From Alcaligenaceae bacterium CGII-47 (GTDB lineage: Bacteria; Pseudomonadota; Gammaproteobacteria; Burkholderiales; Burkholderiaceae_B): a stretch of DNA of 64,000 nucleotides. Below, piece by piece: positions 26,008-35,174 of this stretch (position 1 is the first letter of the stretch; every line of letters begins with the position of its first letter). Below the pieces are notes generated by a model, which was not told the origin of the DNA, did not search any database, and saw nothing but the letters and a program-made list of their open reading frames with translations. The stretch spans positions 411,066 through 475,065 of the forward strand of contig JAHTBO010000001.1 of assembly GCA_019166125.1 (NCBI GenBank). The letters are read 5' to 3'. The position numbers were made by a program, and so were the translations under genes.

Positions 26008-27756
26008 ATGACCATCATTGCCGCTGTCCGATTTGTTCTTTTGCTTTGCGCAGCATGGCTAACGTCACCTAGTTTGGCGGCACCTGTCGCCGACCAAATT
26101 TGGTCCGGCGGCTTCGTCCTGACCATGGACGACACGCAGCCTCGTGTCGAGGCGATTGCTGTCAAGGATGGACGGATACTCGCCCTTGGGTCGCGCCAAG
26201 ACCTCAAGCAATATCGCAGTGACAAGACGATCATGCATGATCTGGCTGGCCGGACCTTGCTGCCTGGCTTTGTCGATGCCCATGGCCATGCCTTTATGAT
26301 TGGGGTCCAAGCGATTTCGGCGAATCTTCTCTCGGCGCCCGATGGTGAGGTGACCGACGTCGTTAGTTTGCAATCCACGCTGAAGAATTGGTCCAGTGAG
26401 CATGCCGACATGCAAAAGAACATCGGGCTGATCTTGGGTTTTGGCTATGACGATGCGCAGTTGGCCAATCAACAACATCCAACGCGCGACGATCTGGATG
26501 CGGTCTCCACCGATATGCCGGTGTTGATCATTCACCAGTCTGGTCATATCGGCGTCATGAACAGCAAAGCTTTGGAGCAGGCCGGTATTACTGACGATAC
26601 GCCTGATCCTGACGGAGGCGTCATACGTCGCCGGCCAAATTCACAACAACCCAATGGGGTGCTGGAGGAAGCTGCGTTTTTTACGGCTCTAGCCAAGCGG
26701 TTCTCCGGGATGACTGCGGGCCAGGGCGAAGCCCTGTTCGAAGCCGGCACTAAGCTGCTGGCCCAATATGGATACACGACCGGCCAGGAGGGTCGGGCCA
26801 ATGCACTAATTGTGCCATTCATGCAGAGTGCAGCGGCGGCTGGACGTATTCCAATCGATGTGGTCGCGTATATAGATGTGATGGAGGATCGAGATTTCAT
26901 CACCAAGAACACTAGCCAGACCTATATCAATGGTTTCAGAGTAGCAGGCGCCAAGCTCACCATCGACGGTTCGCCCCAAGGCTTCACCGCCTACCGTGAT
27001 CGGCCGTACTATGACTCGCCAGAGGGCTATCGCGCTGATTATCACGGCTATACGGCGGTGACGTCGGATCAGGTGTTCACGGCGATTGATTGGGCGTTTG
27101 CCAACGACACTCAGATCATTACGCATGCCAATGGGGAGGCAGCTTCGGATTTGCTGCTGGCAGCCATCAAGACAGCGAGGGCCAAGCACCCGCCCAAAGA
27201 CAGGCGTGCCGTACTCATTCATGGCCAGTTTCTACGCAAAGATCAGGTGGCAACGATGGATGAGCTGGAGATATTTCCATCACTATTTCCCATGCATACG
27301 TTCTATTGGGGCGATTGGCATCGCGACCGCACCGTGGGCCCGGAGAATGCCGATAACATTTCTCCTACAGGCTGGGTGCGTGAGCGGGGCATGATGTTTT
27401 CCTCGCATCATGACGCACCGGTCGCATTCCCCAACTCGATGCGTGTGCTCTCTGCTACGGTGACTCGTCGTACGCGTTCCGGTGACATTCTTGGGCCTGG
27501 GCAACGTGTTGATGTCGATACAGCCCTTAAGGCAATGACGCTCTGGCCTGCTTACCAGCATTTCGAGGAGACTGAAAAAGGCTCGTTGCAGCCAAACAAG
27601 CTCGCTGATTTTGTAATTTTGTCCCAAGACCCGACGGCTATCGATCCAGAGACCCTGGATCAGCTAGAGGTTCTGGAAACAATCAAAAAAGGTAAGACTA
27701 TCTATCGCCAGGGTGATGCGCCGGGCACAGCCAAGCCCGCTTCTAGCAATCACTAA
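26008..27756 (+). CDS. Exported YtcJ-like amidohydrolase
   Basis: A 582-residue metal-dependent hydrolase of the amidohydrolase_3 group. ATG 26008 gives a clear Sec signal peptide (MTIIAAVRFVLLLCAAWLTS, cut after SLAA), so the enzyme acts in the periplasm. The metal site HGH (92-94) lies in LLPGFVDAHGHAF, and later ligands are likely in IITHANGEAASD and FSSHHDAPVAFP. The C-terminus rejoins the small beta domain (NKLADFVILSQDPT). Substrate unknown. The gene is divergent from the Tmm-like gene. Confidence 0.85.
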   Translation: MTIIAAVRFVLLLCAAWLTSPSLAAPVADQIWSGGFVLTMDDTQPRVEAIAVKDGRILALGSRQDLKQYRSDKTIMHDLAGRTLLPGFVDAHGHAFMIGVQAISANLLSAPDGEVTDVVSLQSTLKNWSSEHADMQKNIGLILGFGYDDAQLANQQHPTRDDLDAVSTDMPVLIIHQSGHIGVMNSKALEQAGITDDTPDPDGGVIRRRPNSQQPNGVLEEAAFFTALAKRFSGMTAGQGEALFEAGTKLLAQYGYTTGQEGRANALIVPFMQSAAAAGRIPIDVVAYIDVMEDRDFITKNTSQTYINGFRVAGAKLTIDGSPQGFTAYRDRPYYDSPEGYRADYHGYTAVTSDQVFTAIDWAFANDTQIITHANGEAASDLLLAAIKTARAKHPPKDRRAVLIHGQFLRKDQVATMDELEIFPSLFPMHTFYWGDWHRDRTVGPENADNISPTGWVRERGMMFSSHHDAPVAFPNSMRVLSATVTRRTRSGDILGPGQRVDVDTALKAMTLWPAYQHFEETEKGSLQPNKLADFVILSQDPTAIDPETLDQLEVLETIKKGKTIYRQGDAPGTAKPASSNH

Positions 27757-27775
27757 GCATTAAGGCCCATGATAA

Positions 27776-27982
27776 GTATTCAGCGCGGCGCTGTCGTCCT
27801 TGGATTTGCGCTTGAGGGGCTCGCCGAGGGCCGTGAGCCTCGAGGAACAGGTTCAGCGATGGCGTCAGGAAGGGACGTTGCCGTTTCCCGACTTTTCCTG
27901 GCAAGGGAAGGTCGAACTACGCGGAACACTGGATTATTCGCCCGAGGGATCGGTCTTGAAGGCGGATAACGTGCCAAAATAG
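27776..27982 (+). pseudogene. Possible C-terminal gene remnant of unknown family
   Basis: The stretch between the amidohydrolase and nfeD is open in frame 2, with no good start, and reads like a protein C-terminus (SLEEQVQRWRQEG, then GKVELRGTLDYSPEG). No family is recognised with confidence. It may be what is left of a larger exported beta-rich protein, or chance. Confidence 0.25.
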
Positions 27983-28005
27983 AAATAATTTATAAGGATT
28001 CTGGC

Positions 28006-28446
28006 ATGTTTCTTTGGTTTGGTGCGGCAGCGCTTTTTTTGCTATTAGAGATGGCCACGGGCACCTTTTATTTGTTGCTGGTGGCCTTGGGCTTGGCGGT
28101 ATCTGGTACGGTCGAGTACGCGGGTTTCACGCTTGTGTGGCAGATCGTGGGTGGCTTGCTTGCATCGCTGATCGGGCTGGGGGTTTTGCATCATCATCGT
28201 CAATCCAAAGGCCAGGTGGCGACTCAATCCAACCCGGACGTCGTCCAAGACATCGGGCAACGCGTCATTGTGGATGCTTGGGACGAAAATGGATCGGCCA
28301 GGGTGTTTTATCGGGGCGCCTACTGGAGCGCGCGTATGGATGTTGATCAAGCTGCACTGCCTGGCGAACACTATATACAAGCAGTACAAGGTCTGACATT
28401 AATTTTGCGTTTTGGCGAGTATCCCACTGCAGATATTCAACATTAG
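28006..28446 (+). CDS. NfeD-family membrane protein
   Basis: A 146-residue short-form NfeD: two to three membrane helices (MFLWFGAAALFLLLEMATG) followed by an OB-fold domain (GQRVIVDAWDENGSARVFYRGAYWSARM). It partners SPFH/stomatin proteins in membrane microdomains, and the SPFH gene follows 48 bp downstream. The ribosome-binding site AAGGA precedes ATG 28006. Function in the cell is inferred from the pair only. Confidence 0.88.
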   Translation: MFLWFGAAALFLLLEMATGTFYLLLVALGLAVSGTVEYAGFTLVWQIVGGLLASLIGLGVLHHHRQSKGQVATQSNPDVVQDIGQRVIVDAWDENGSARVFYRGAYWSARMDVDQAALPGEHYIQAVQGLTLILRFGEYPTADIQH

Positions 28447-28494
28447 GTGTTTGGGGTCTCAAATACCTTCAACTTTTTTCTTATTGGAATCCCC

Positions 28495-29430
28495 ATGGAT
28501 GATTATGTAATAACGCTATCCTTTTGGATAATCGCGGCACTGGTCGTGTTTGTCATTATCAAATCTACGATTCAGATCGTGCCACAGCAGCATGCGGCGG
28601 TGGTCGAGCGCTTGGGTAAATTCGATCGCACACTGTCTCCTGGATTGGGATTTACCGTTCCTTTTTTGGAGAAGGTCGCTTATCGGCACTCACTTAAGGA
28701 AATGGTGCTGGATGTTGCCAGTCAGGTTTGTATCACTAAGGACAATACGCAATTGAAGGTGGATGGGGTGCTTTATTACCAGGTCACAGATCCACAGCAG
28801 GCTTCTTATGGTTCGACCAATTACGTGCTGGCAATCTCTAATCTAGCTCAGACATCGTTGCGTTCCGTGATTGGCAAGCTGGAAATGGATGAGACGTTCG
28901 AGAAGCGCGATCTGATCAATCTGGCAGTGGTGAAGGCGTTGGACGAGGCGGCCACCAACTGGGGCGTTAAGGTACTACGCTACGAGATCAGTGATTTGAC
29001 GCCGCCGGAGGAGATCTTGCGGGCCATGCAGTTGCAGATCACCGCTGAGCGTACTAAGCGGGCGCTGGTAACCGAATCCGAGGGTAAAAAGCAAGAAGAC
29101 ATCAATATTGCCCAAGGTAACCGTCAGGCGGCTATTCTAAAATCGGAAGGCGAGCAGCAATCCATGATCAACTACGCTCAGGGCGAAGCCCAGGCGCTAT
29201 TGACTATCGCACAAGCCACAGCCGAATCCCTGGAGCGGGTGGCGCGGGCGACTCAGACCCCTGGTGGCATGGATGCCGTTAACCTAAGTGTGGCAGAACG
29301 TTATGTAGATGCGTTTAAGGAAGTAGCCCAGAAGAACAATACCTTAATATTACCGGCCAATATGGGTGATATGGGCAGCATGATTGCCTCGGCCATGACG
29401 ATGATCAAGGCTACTAAACCCATTGGCTAG
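28495..29430 (+). CDS. SPFH/stomatin-like membrane protein (QmcA type)
   Basis: A 311-residue protein with one N-terminal membrane anchor (VITLSFWIIAALVVFVIIKS), an SPFH domain (about 25-200, VPQQHAAVVERLGKFDRTLSPG), and a long coiled coil rich in Q, A and E (about 200-265). ATG 28495 is chosen over the GTG at 28447 because the anchor begins there. It pairs with NfeD (28006-28446), the usual arrangement for scaffold proteins that recruit or regulate membrane proteases. Confidence 0.9.
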   Translation: MDDYVITLSFWIIAALVVFVIIKSTIQIVPQQHAAVVERLGKFDRTLSPGLGFTVPFLEKVAYRHSLKEMVLDVASQVCITKDNTQLKVDGVLYYQVTDPQQASYGSTNYVLAISNLAQTSLRSVIGKLEMDETFEKRDLINLAVVKALDEAATNWGVKVLRYEISDLTPPEEILRAMQLQITAERTKRALVTESEGKKQEDINIAQGNRQAAILKSEGEQQSMINYAQGEAQALLTIAQATAESLERVARATQTPGGMDAVNLSVAERYVDAFKEVAQKNNTLILPANMGDMGSMIASAMTMIKATKPIG

Positions 29431-29776
29431 AGACGGCTGATATGCTGCACTGGCCAGAGGCATGATAGTGACGTTTGCCACGTCACTATTCGTCGGGCTA
29501 GAAGGTTATTTATGTCAGTGCCCCCATCGGAGCTTTGTCTTGCGCGGCCAGCTCACTGCGACCGAAGCAGAAGGTGTACAGGTGGCCGTAAACGAAAATG
29601 ATCTTTTTACTGGCCATCGGGACATAATCTAAAGATCCAGGTGGACGCCGATATCATTACGTTTAGCCCTCAGCTCGGGCATAGCCATGTCATTAATCAC
29701 ATGGTCGAGAAAGTAAAAGGATAAGATAAAAAAGTACAGATACCTGTTTTGTAGAAATATAACGAACCCTCACTCT
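29431..29776. other. 346-bp gene-poor gap with a hairpin and a short orphan reading frame
   Basis: After the SPFH gene there is a 10-bp stem-loop (separate entry) and then decayed coding sequence. One frame, 29635-29724, reads as a protein C-terminus (IQVDADIITFSPQLG, ending MVEKVKG) without an identifiable start. Another reads QLTATEAEGVQVAVNENDLF just upstream in a different phase. This suggests a frameshifted gene relic. I do not recognise the family. Confidence 0.35.
29465..29489. terminator. 10-bp stem-loop downstream of the SPFH gene
   Basis: ATAGTGACGT and ACGTCACTAT pair perfectly across a five-base loop, 35 bp after the SPFH stop codon. The following bases are not a strong T-tract (TCGTCGG), so termination may be weak or Rho-assisted. 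Position supports an end-of-operon element. Confidence 0.45.
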
Positions 29777-30284
29777 ATGAACGCTCGTCTCCTGAAGCTT
29801 ATCAATCAATTGAGCGAGACCTTTTGCTTGGTACCTGGCGCTATGGTGCTTGGCGGTATTCTGCTGGCGATTGGGTTGCTGAATATAGATCGTGGTGGCG
29901 ACTTACCCGCATGGTTGATAAACAGTGACTGGCTCTACAGCGGTGGTGGTACCGGTGCGCGTACTCTACTCGGGGCTATCGCCTCGTCGACAATCGGTGT
30001 TGCTGACACGGTGTTCTCCATCACGATCGCCGCATTATCATTCGCGGCCGGTCAAATGGGCTGTGATGATCCGGATATTGAATGTACTTACCAGCGTGAT
30101 TGCGTGCGAAAATGATGAGGCACGCCGCAACATTCTGCTGCACCATGCCGATTTGGTCTGGATGGACGCACAGCGCGATATCGGTAACGCTGCTGATCTA
30201 GCGGCTGTCGGCCACCGCTATGCTACGCTGCGGCGCACGCTCGCACATGGTGTGCTCGGCGCAATTGGGGCAATCGGTGTATGA
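29777..30284 (+). pseudogene. DUF2254 membrane protein pseudogene with a large internal deletion
   Basis: The first 94 or so codons encode the N-terminus of a DUF2254 protein: GAMVLGGILLAIGLLNID, then the hallmark VADTVFSITIAALSFAAGQMG. At about 30058 the family sequence stops. The matching C-terminal part (VMIRILNVLTSVIACENDEARRNILLHHADLVW) continues in the +1 shifted frame to 30284. Complete DUF2254 proteins exceed 400 residues, so roughly the middle half to two thirds is missing and the join is out of frame. The product would be a nonfunctional 112-residue stub. Confidence 0.75.
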
Positions 30285-30380
30285 GGCCTGTCGTCTTTGC
30301 AGGTTGACAATCCCGTCTGTCAGACGTAGTGTAAGAATTGCCGAGCAATATGCGCACGGTCAAATCAGGAGATACTTAGA

Positions 30381-30545
30381 ATGACACAGGCCGACACTCC
30401 CCCGACCGGCTCTAACCATCACGAAAGCACGACACCACAAGACGAAATTTGCCCATACTGCGGTCATCCACCCTACAAATGTGAATGTCCAGATCGTTGG
30501 GAAGATGAAGGTGGCGCATCACTGCCTTCGGACGGCACAGCATAA
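30381..30545 (+). CDS. Small 54-residue cysteine-rich protein, putative zinc-binding
   Basis: A small gene beginning MTQADTPPTGSNHHEST, with a strong ribosome-binding site (AGGAG, 30367-30371) ten bases before ATG 30381. The centre holds a compact metal-ligand pattern, EICPYCGHPPYKCECPDRW, with two CxxC/CxC pairs and a neighbouring His. The ends are polar and likely disordered. No family name is offered. The intact frame, good translation signals and knuckle-like motif argue that it is real. It is convergent with the cydABX operon. Confidence 0.6.
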   Translation: MTQADTPPTGSNHHESTTPQDEICPYCGHPPYKCECPDRWEDEGGASLPSDGTA

Positions 30546-30577
30546 ATTAGACGATCGCACGCAATACCATTAGCGTA

Positions 30578-30715
30578 TCAGGGCGGATTGCTTGTCGCGC
30601 CTTGCTTGTCGTCTTCCCATAGCGCACGGTCGCGCTGCATCTCAAGCCACATCGCATTGACAACGGCAAAAATTGCAGCAAGGGGCAGACCGAGCATCCA
30701 GGAAAAATACCACAT
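30578..30715 (-). CDS. cydX: Cytochrome bd oxidase small subunit CydX
   Basis: A 45-residue single-helix protein that stabilises the haem centres of cytochrome bd. It starts MWYFSWMLGLPLAAIF, with the invariant MWYF of the family, has one membrane helix and then a short acidic/basic tail (EMQRDRALWEDDKQ). It is read from ATG 30715, 15 bp after the cydB stop, the standard cydABX order. Confidence 0.9.
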   Translation of the reverse strand: MWYFSWMLGLPLAAIFAVVNAMWLEMQRDRALWEDDKQGATSNPP

Positions 30716-30730
30716 ATGATGTTCCTTCCT

Positions 30731-31891
30731 TCAGTAGGCCGAGCCTGGCCCGTTGACGTCGGCCTCGGTGACCTTACCCCAGAGCACACGGTAGACCCAG
30801 GCGGTATAAGCCAGAATGATCGGCATAAAAATCACTGTTGCGACCAGCATCACGAACAGGGTCTGATGTGAGGACGAGGCATCCCACACCGTTAGCGAAG
30901 AACGTGGATCAAGCGATGAGGGTAGGATGAAGGGAAACATTGTCAGCCCGACTGATGAAATTACGCCAGAAATCCCGAGCTTGGACCAGAGCAACGTCGA
31001 TCCCTCGCGCCCTGCACGTAAGCCGAGCACAGCCATTACTATGCCCAGCAAACCTAGTGCAGGTGCCAGTGCGATCCAGGGGCGCACTGCATAGGCGGAA
31101 AGCCAGGAATCCGTGCGCACTACCTCTGAGTAGAGTGGGTTCGATGGCCCATTGGCGACGGCCTGCACCGTCAACGCATAGCCGTCTATCCCGACAGCGA
31201 GCCAGAGGCCGGCCGACATATAAGCCACGATTGTCAAGAGGCCGGACCAAGTGCCGATAGTACGTGCTCGGGCGGCCACCGGGCCATCGGCTTTGAGTGA
31301 TAGCCAGGCGGCACCGTGGGTGGTGAGCATTGCCAGCGACACCAAACCCGCCAACAGAGCGAAGGGGTTGAGTAGTCCTGCAAACTTGGCATAAAAGACA
31401 CCTTCGTAGCGGGCGAAAAGATCCGGGGTCAGCTCAAACGGTACACCCTGCAAGACATTGCCTACCGCAATGCCGAAAATCAATGGAGGTACCGCGCCGC
31501 CCGCAAAGAGCGCCCAGTCCCAAGTAGAGCGCCACGCTGTTGAATCACGTTTAGAACGGTATTTAAACGCTACTGGCCGCACGATAAGCGCCGCCAGCAC
31601 CACGAACATCGCCAGATAAAAGCCCGAAAAACTGACTGCGTAAAGCGGTGGCCAGGCGGCAAAAATCGCACCGCCACCAAGGATAAGCCAGACCTGGTTG
31701 CCTTCCCAAACCGGGCCTACCGTATTGATCACTATGCGTCGTTCAGTGTCGGTTCCGGCCACGAAGGGCAAGAGCACACCAACACCCATGTCAAAGCCAT
31801 CGGTCAATGCAAAGCCGATTAGTAGGACGCCTAGCAGAAGCCACCAGATGACGCGTAGAACGTCGTAAGAGATCAGTTCATAAAGAATCAT
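30731..31891 (-). CDS. cydB: Cytochrome bd ubiquinol oxidase subunit II
   Basis: A 386-residue inner-membrane subunit, usual length for the family, with eight or nine helices. Typical segments are [17 protein letters not shown] (near residue 30), [24 protein letters not shown], and a C-terminal [12 protein letters not shown]. The start overlaps the cydA stop by 4 bp (ATGA), so translation is coupled. The oxidase uses quinol to reduce O2 and suits low-oxygen or stressed conditions. Confidence 0.95.
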   Translation of the reverse strand: MILYELISYDVLRVIWWLLLGVLLIGFALTDGFDMGVGVLLPFVAGTDTERRIVINTVGPVWEGNQVWLILGGGAIFAAWPPLYAVSFSGFYLAMFVVLAALIVRPVAFKYRSKRDSTAWRSTWDWALFAGGAVPPLIFGIAVGNVLQGVPFELTPDLFARYEGVFYAKFAGLLNPFALLAGLVSLAMLTTHGAAWLSLKADGPVAARARTIGTWSGLLTIVAYMSAGLWLAVGIDGYALTVQAVANGPSNPLYSEVVRTDSWLSAYAVRPWIALAPALGLLGIVMAVLGLRAGREGSTLLWSKLGISGVISSVGLTMFPFILPSSLDPRSSLTVWDASSSHQTLFVMLVATVIFMPIILAYTAWVYRVLWGKVTEADVNGPGSAY

Positions 31892-33510
31892 GGTGCTTGC
31901 TTTGGTGTTGTTGCAGCAAAGAGGTCTTTGCTGCCGGTGGAGCGCAATCGGTTCTCGTGCTGCGCCGTCCAGATTTCAGTTTCTTTGACATCCTCATAGG
32001 GGCCCTTGCGGATGTACTTGAGCATCAAGCCCATCTCGATGACGAACAGAACTGTGTAAAAAGCCATGAAACCTACAAGCGTCAACAACAGATCGGCGAC
32101 CGATAGGTGGCTGACCGCCAGCGCTGTTGGTAGCACGCCGTCGACCGCCCACGGCTGGCGACCATATTCCGCCACGATCCAGCCCAGTTCGGCTGCAATC
32201 CACGGCGTAGGAATAATTGCCACAGCGCCCCAGAGAGCCCAGCGTGGGTAGACTTGCCTACGAAAGCTGGCGCGCCAGAAAAAGTAAGCCATCAGTGCGA
32301 TGAAACCGAAGCCAAGACCGACCATGATGCGGAAAGACCAGAACAGCGGCCAGACGTGGGGCACCGTATCATTGGCCGCTTGTATGATCTGTTTTTCGGT
32401 GGCCTGACGAGGATCATCTAGATAGCGTTTGAGCAGAAAGGCATATCCAAGGTTGTCGCCGTGATCCTCGAAGATTTGACGCACAGCCGCCGGCGTTTGG
32501 GCACGTTGCTGGCGGATTGTCATCAAGGCATCATAGGCGATGATCCCCGACCGGATGCGGTCTTCGGATTCTGCTACGAGCTCATTGATGCCGGGAATCA
32601 CAGTCGTCAGCGACCGCGTTCCAATCAGGCCCATCATCCATGGAATTTGGATCGCGTAATGGGTCTCGCGTGCCTCCTGATCGGGGAAGCCGATCAGATT
32701 GAAGGGGGCGGGAGCCGGTTCGGTCTCCCACATACCCTCAATAGCAGCGAGTTTCATTTTTTGGTTATGTGATACGTCATACCCTGATTCGTCGCCCAGC
32801 AGTACGACCGACAGGGCAGAGGCGAGGCCGAACGATACTGCTATCGTAATCGAGCGGCGCGCAAGCTCGGTATGGCGGCCTTTTAGCAAATACCAGGCGG
32901 ATACGCCCAGCACGAAAATCGCCGCAGTCACATATCCGGCGGAAACCGTATGAACAAACTTTGCCTGAGCGACCGAGTTGAACATCACATCAAAGAAACT
33001 AGTGAGTTCCATCCGCATCGTGTCGGGATTAAATTCTGCTCCTACAGGATTTTGCATCCAGCCGTTGGCGATCAGGATCCAGAGCGCGGAGAAGTTTGAT
33101 CCGATTGCAACGAGCCACGCTACCATCAGATGAGCGACTTTGCTCAGCTTATCCCAACCGAAAAAGAACAGCCCGACAAAAGTTGCCTCAAGAAAAAAGG
33201 CCATCAGACCTTCGAGCGCAAGAGGCGCGCCGAAGATGTCCCCGACATAATGGCTGAAATAAGACCAGTTCATGCCGAACTGGAATTCCATGGTGATGCC
33301 TGTGGCGACACCAAGCGCGAAGTTAATTCCGAAGAGCATGCCCCAGAACTTCGTCATTTGGCGCCAGATCGGCCGGTCGGTCATGACATAGACTGTCTCC
33401 ATGATCGCGACGATCACCGACAAACCTAATGTCAATGGTACGAAGAGAAAATGATACATGACCGTTGTCGCGAATTGCAGGCGCGACAGCTCGACGATAT
33501 CGAGATCCAT
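31888..33510 (-). CDS. cydA: Cytochrome bd ubiquinol oxidase subunit I
   Basis: A 540-residue subunit carrying the three haems. Ligands and proton-path residues align with E. coli numbering: His20 (haem b595/d side), Glu100 and Glu108 ([14 protein letters not shown]), and His187 ([10 protein letters not shown], haem b558). The long Q-loop is present (about 240-340), so it is the long-loop type. It follows cydC by 56 bp and overlaps cydB, which places it in the middle of a cydDCABX operon. Confidence 0.95.
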   Translation of the reverse strand: MDLDIVELSRLQFATTVMYHFLFVPLTLGLSVIVAIMETVYVMTDRPIWRQMTKFWGMLFGINFALGVATGITMEFQFGMNWSYFSHYVGDIFGAPLALEGLMAFFLEATFVGLFFFGWDKLSKVAHLMVAWLVAIGSNFSALWILIANGWMQNPVGAEFNPDTMRMELTSFFDVMFNSVAQAKFVHTVSAGYVTAAIFVLGVSAWYLLKGRHTELARRSITIAVSFGLASALSVVLLGDESGYDVSHNQKMKLAAIEGMWETEPAPAPFNLIGFPDQEARETHYAIQIPWMMGLIGTRSLTTVIPGINELVAESEDRIRSGIIAYDALMTIRQQRAQTPAAVRQIFEDHGDNLGYAFLLKRYLDDPRQATEKQIIQAANDTVPHVWPLFWSFRIMVGLGFGFIALMAYFFWRASFRRQVYPRWALWGAVAIIPTPWIAAELGWIVAEYGRQPWAVDGVLPTALAVSHLSVADLLLTLVGFMAFYTVLFVIEMGLMLKYIRKGPYEDVKETEIWTAQHENRLRSTGSKDLFAATTPKQAP

Positions 33511-33566
33511 TTTTCAGTGTTCCTTGCCTTGAGCTAACTTCAATATACCGATCTCTGATAAGAATA

Positions 33567-35174
33567 TTATCGTGAGGCCACAGATATTTGTCCATTGAAC
33601 ATCGGGTGATTGGCCTTTCTATGCAGCGCCGCCAGAATCGCTGCCTCTGGCAAAGCCTTGCGGATGCCAGATAGTACGCAGTCAGCCGTGCTGGCATCCA
33701 GCCCTTCCGTTGGTTCGTCCAGCAGTAGAAGTCGGGGTGATTTCAGGATTGCCCGCGCCAACGTCAGGCGCCGAGCCTGTCCGCCCGACAGGCCTGCGCC
33801 TGCCTCATTCAGCTGGGCATCCAGTCCGCCACGCTCACGGATCACTGCGCCCAAAACCACCGCATCCAGCGCACGCCATATCTCGTCATCATTGGCATCG
33901 ACTGCTAGACAGAGATTTTCACGGATCGTGCCGGCAATCAGCACACTACGTTGTGGAACCATCGTGACAAGTTCGCGTAGCGCCGCTTCCTGCCAGTGGT
34001 TGGGAGCGCGCCCAAGAATGGATATCCCGTCGCTAGCGGCTAGTCCTGCAATCTGCATGAGTAACGTTGTCTTTCCACTGCCGCTTGGCCCCGTCAATGC
34101 AATGGCGTCCCCCCGCTCGAGTTCGAGTCTTATCCCGATTTTTTGAATGGCTAGCACAGGAGAGTGTTCGAGCGCCGTCTTATGCCGATCTGGGCGCTCG
34201 GACAGTATCTTTGCCTGCTCGCCGATTCGTCTGGCAGCGCCTGTCATCCTGCCGTAATCGGAAAAGCCCCGCCGTAGTTGCAGCAGTGTTTCGGCCAACA
34301 CCAATGCGACGAATACGCCAATAGCCGCGACCGCCGGATTGGTAGTTTCAGGTGTAAACACCCATCCACCAGCAATCAGAGCAAGCCCAGCAACCATGGC
34401 GACTAGCGCTGAAAGCGCTGCACCAGCATTCCGGTCGGCCAGATCCAATGCTTGCGCAGCGATACGCGTTGTTGCGTCGATCTGTAGCAGATTCTCCTCA
34501 CGCTGACCGAGTCGGGCCCAGAGAATCAGTGCCTGGCGATCCCGGATCATGTCGATGATACCGTGTCGCAACTTTTGGTCCTGCGCCTCGACTGTCTCTG
34601 AGGGCTGAATGCTGCGTTGCGCCAGACGCCAGAAGATAAATGCCGCCAACGGAACATAGCCACCCAGAACAGCCCAAGCGACCGGCCAGCCTGCAAGCCA
34701 ACCCAGCGCAAGAAACACCAACCCTTGGGTGATGAGCGCGGCCAGCCCGGGAAACAAAAGCCGTAGAACTGCACCGTCAAGTGCATCCACATCCGAGACG
34801 ATCCGTGTTAGTACGGCCTCACTGCGCAGGCTTGCCAAGTCACGCTCGCCTAGCCGGGCCTGACGCCTGAGCAGTGTCACCCGAAGAGCCGCTAACGCGC
34901 GCAGTGTCGCGTCATGGGTCAACAAGCGTTCACCATAACGCGCAGCAGTGCGGCCAAGTGCCAGAAACCGGACACCTGCAGATGGGCGGAATACATCAAA
35001 GGCGATGCCGATCCCGGCGATCCCGGCGATCCCTGTCGCAGTGATAAACCAGCCTGACAAGCCGAGTAGTGCGGCGCCCATCAGCAGGACGATAACCGTC
35101 AACATAGCGCCTCTGGCCATGGCCCATGGCGCCGCCGTCAAGAGCAGCCATAAGAAGGGGAAGAGTGCCTTCAT
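33567..35174 (-). CDS. cydC: CydC subunit of the CydDC thiol exporter
   Basis: A 535-residue ABC half-transporter: six-helix domain (about 1-300), then a nucleotide-binding domain with Walker A GPSGSGKTT, signature LSGGQARRLTLARA and Walker B LLLLDEPTEGLD. With CydD it exports glutathione/cysteine to the periplasm and is required for assembly of cytochrome bd. The start overlaps the cydD stop by 4 bp. Located directly upstream of cydA, so maturation factor and oxidase are co-expressed. Confidence 0.93.
   Translation of the reverse strand: MKALFPFLWLLLTAAPWAMARGAMLTVIVLLMGAALLGLSGWFITATGIAGIAGIGIAFDVFRPSAGVRFLALGRTAARYGERLLTHDATLRALAALRVTLLRRQARLGERDLASLRSEAVLTRIVSDVDALDGAVLRLLFPGLAALITQGLVFLALGWLAGWPVAWAVLGGYVPLAAFIFWRLAQRSIQPSETVEAQDQKLRHGIIDMIRDRQALILWARLGQREENLLQIDATTRIAAQALDLADRNAGAALSALVAMVAGLALIAGGWVFTPETTNPAVAAIGVFVALVLAETLLQLRRGFSDYGRMTGAARRIGEQAKILSERPDRHKTALEHSPVLAIQKIGIRLELERGDAIALTGPSGSGKTTLLMQIAGLAASDGISILGRAPNHWQEAALRELVTMVPQRSVLIAGTIRENLCLAVDANDDEIWRALDAVVLGAVIRERGGLDAQLNEAGAGLSGGQARRLTLARAILKSPRLLLLDEPTEGLDASTADCVLSGIRKALPEAAILAALHRKANHPMFNGQISVASR

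Noticed and set aside
33526-33545. TTGA-N7-TCAA between cydC and cydA as an FNR/Anr box
   Set aside because: The spacing is one base too long, and the site lies within the operon, not upstream of its first gene.
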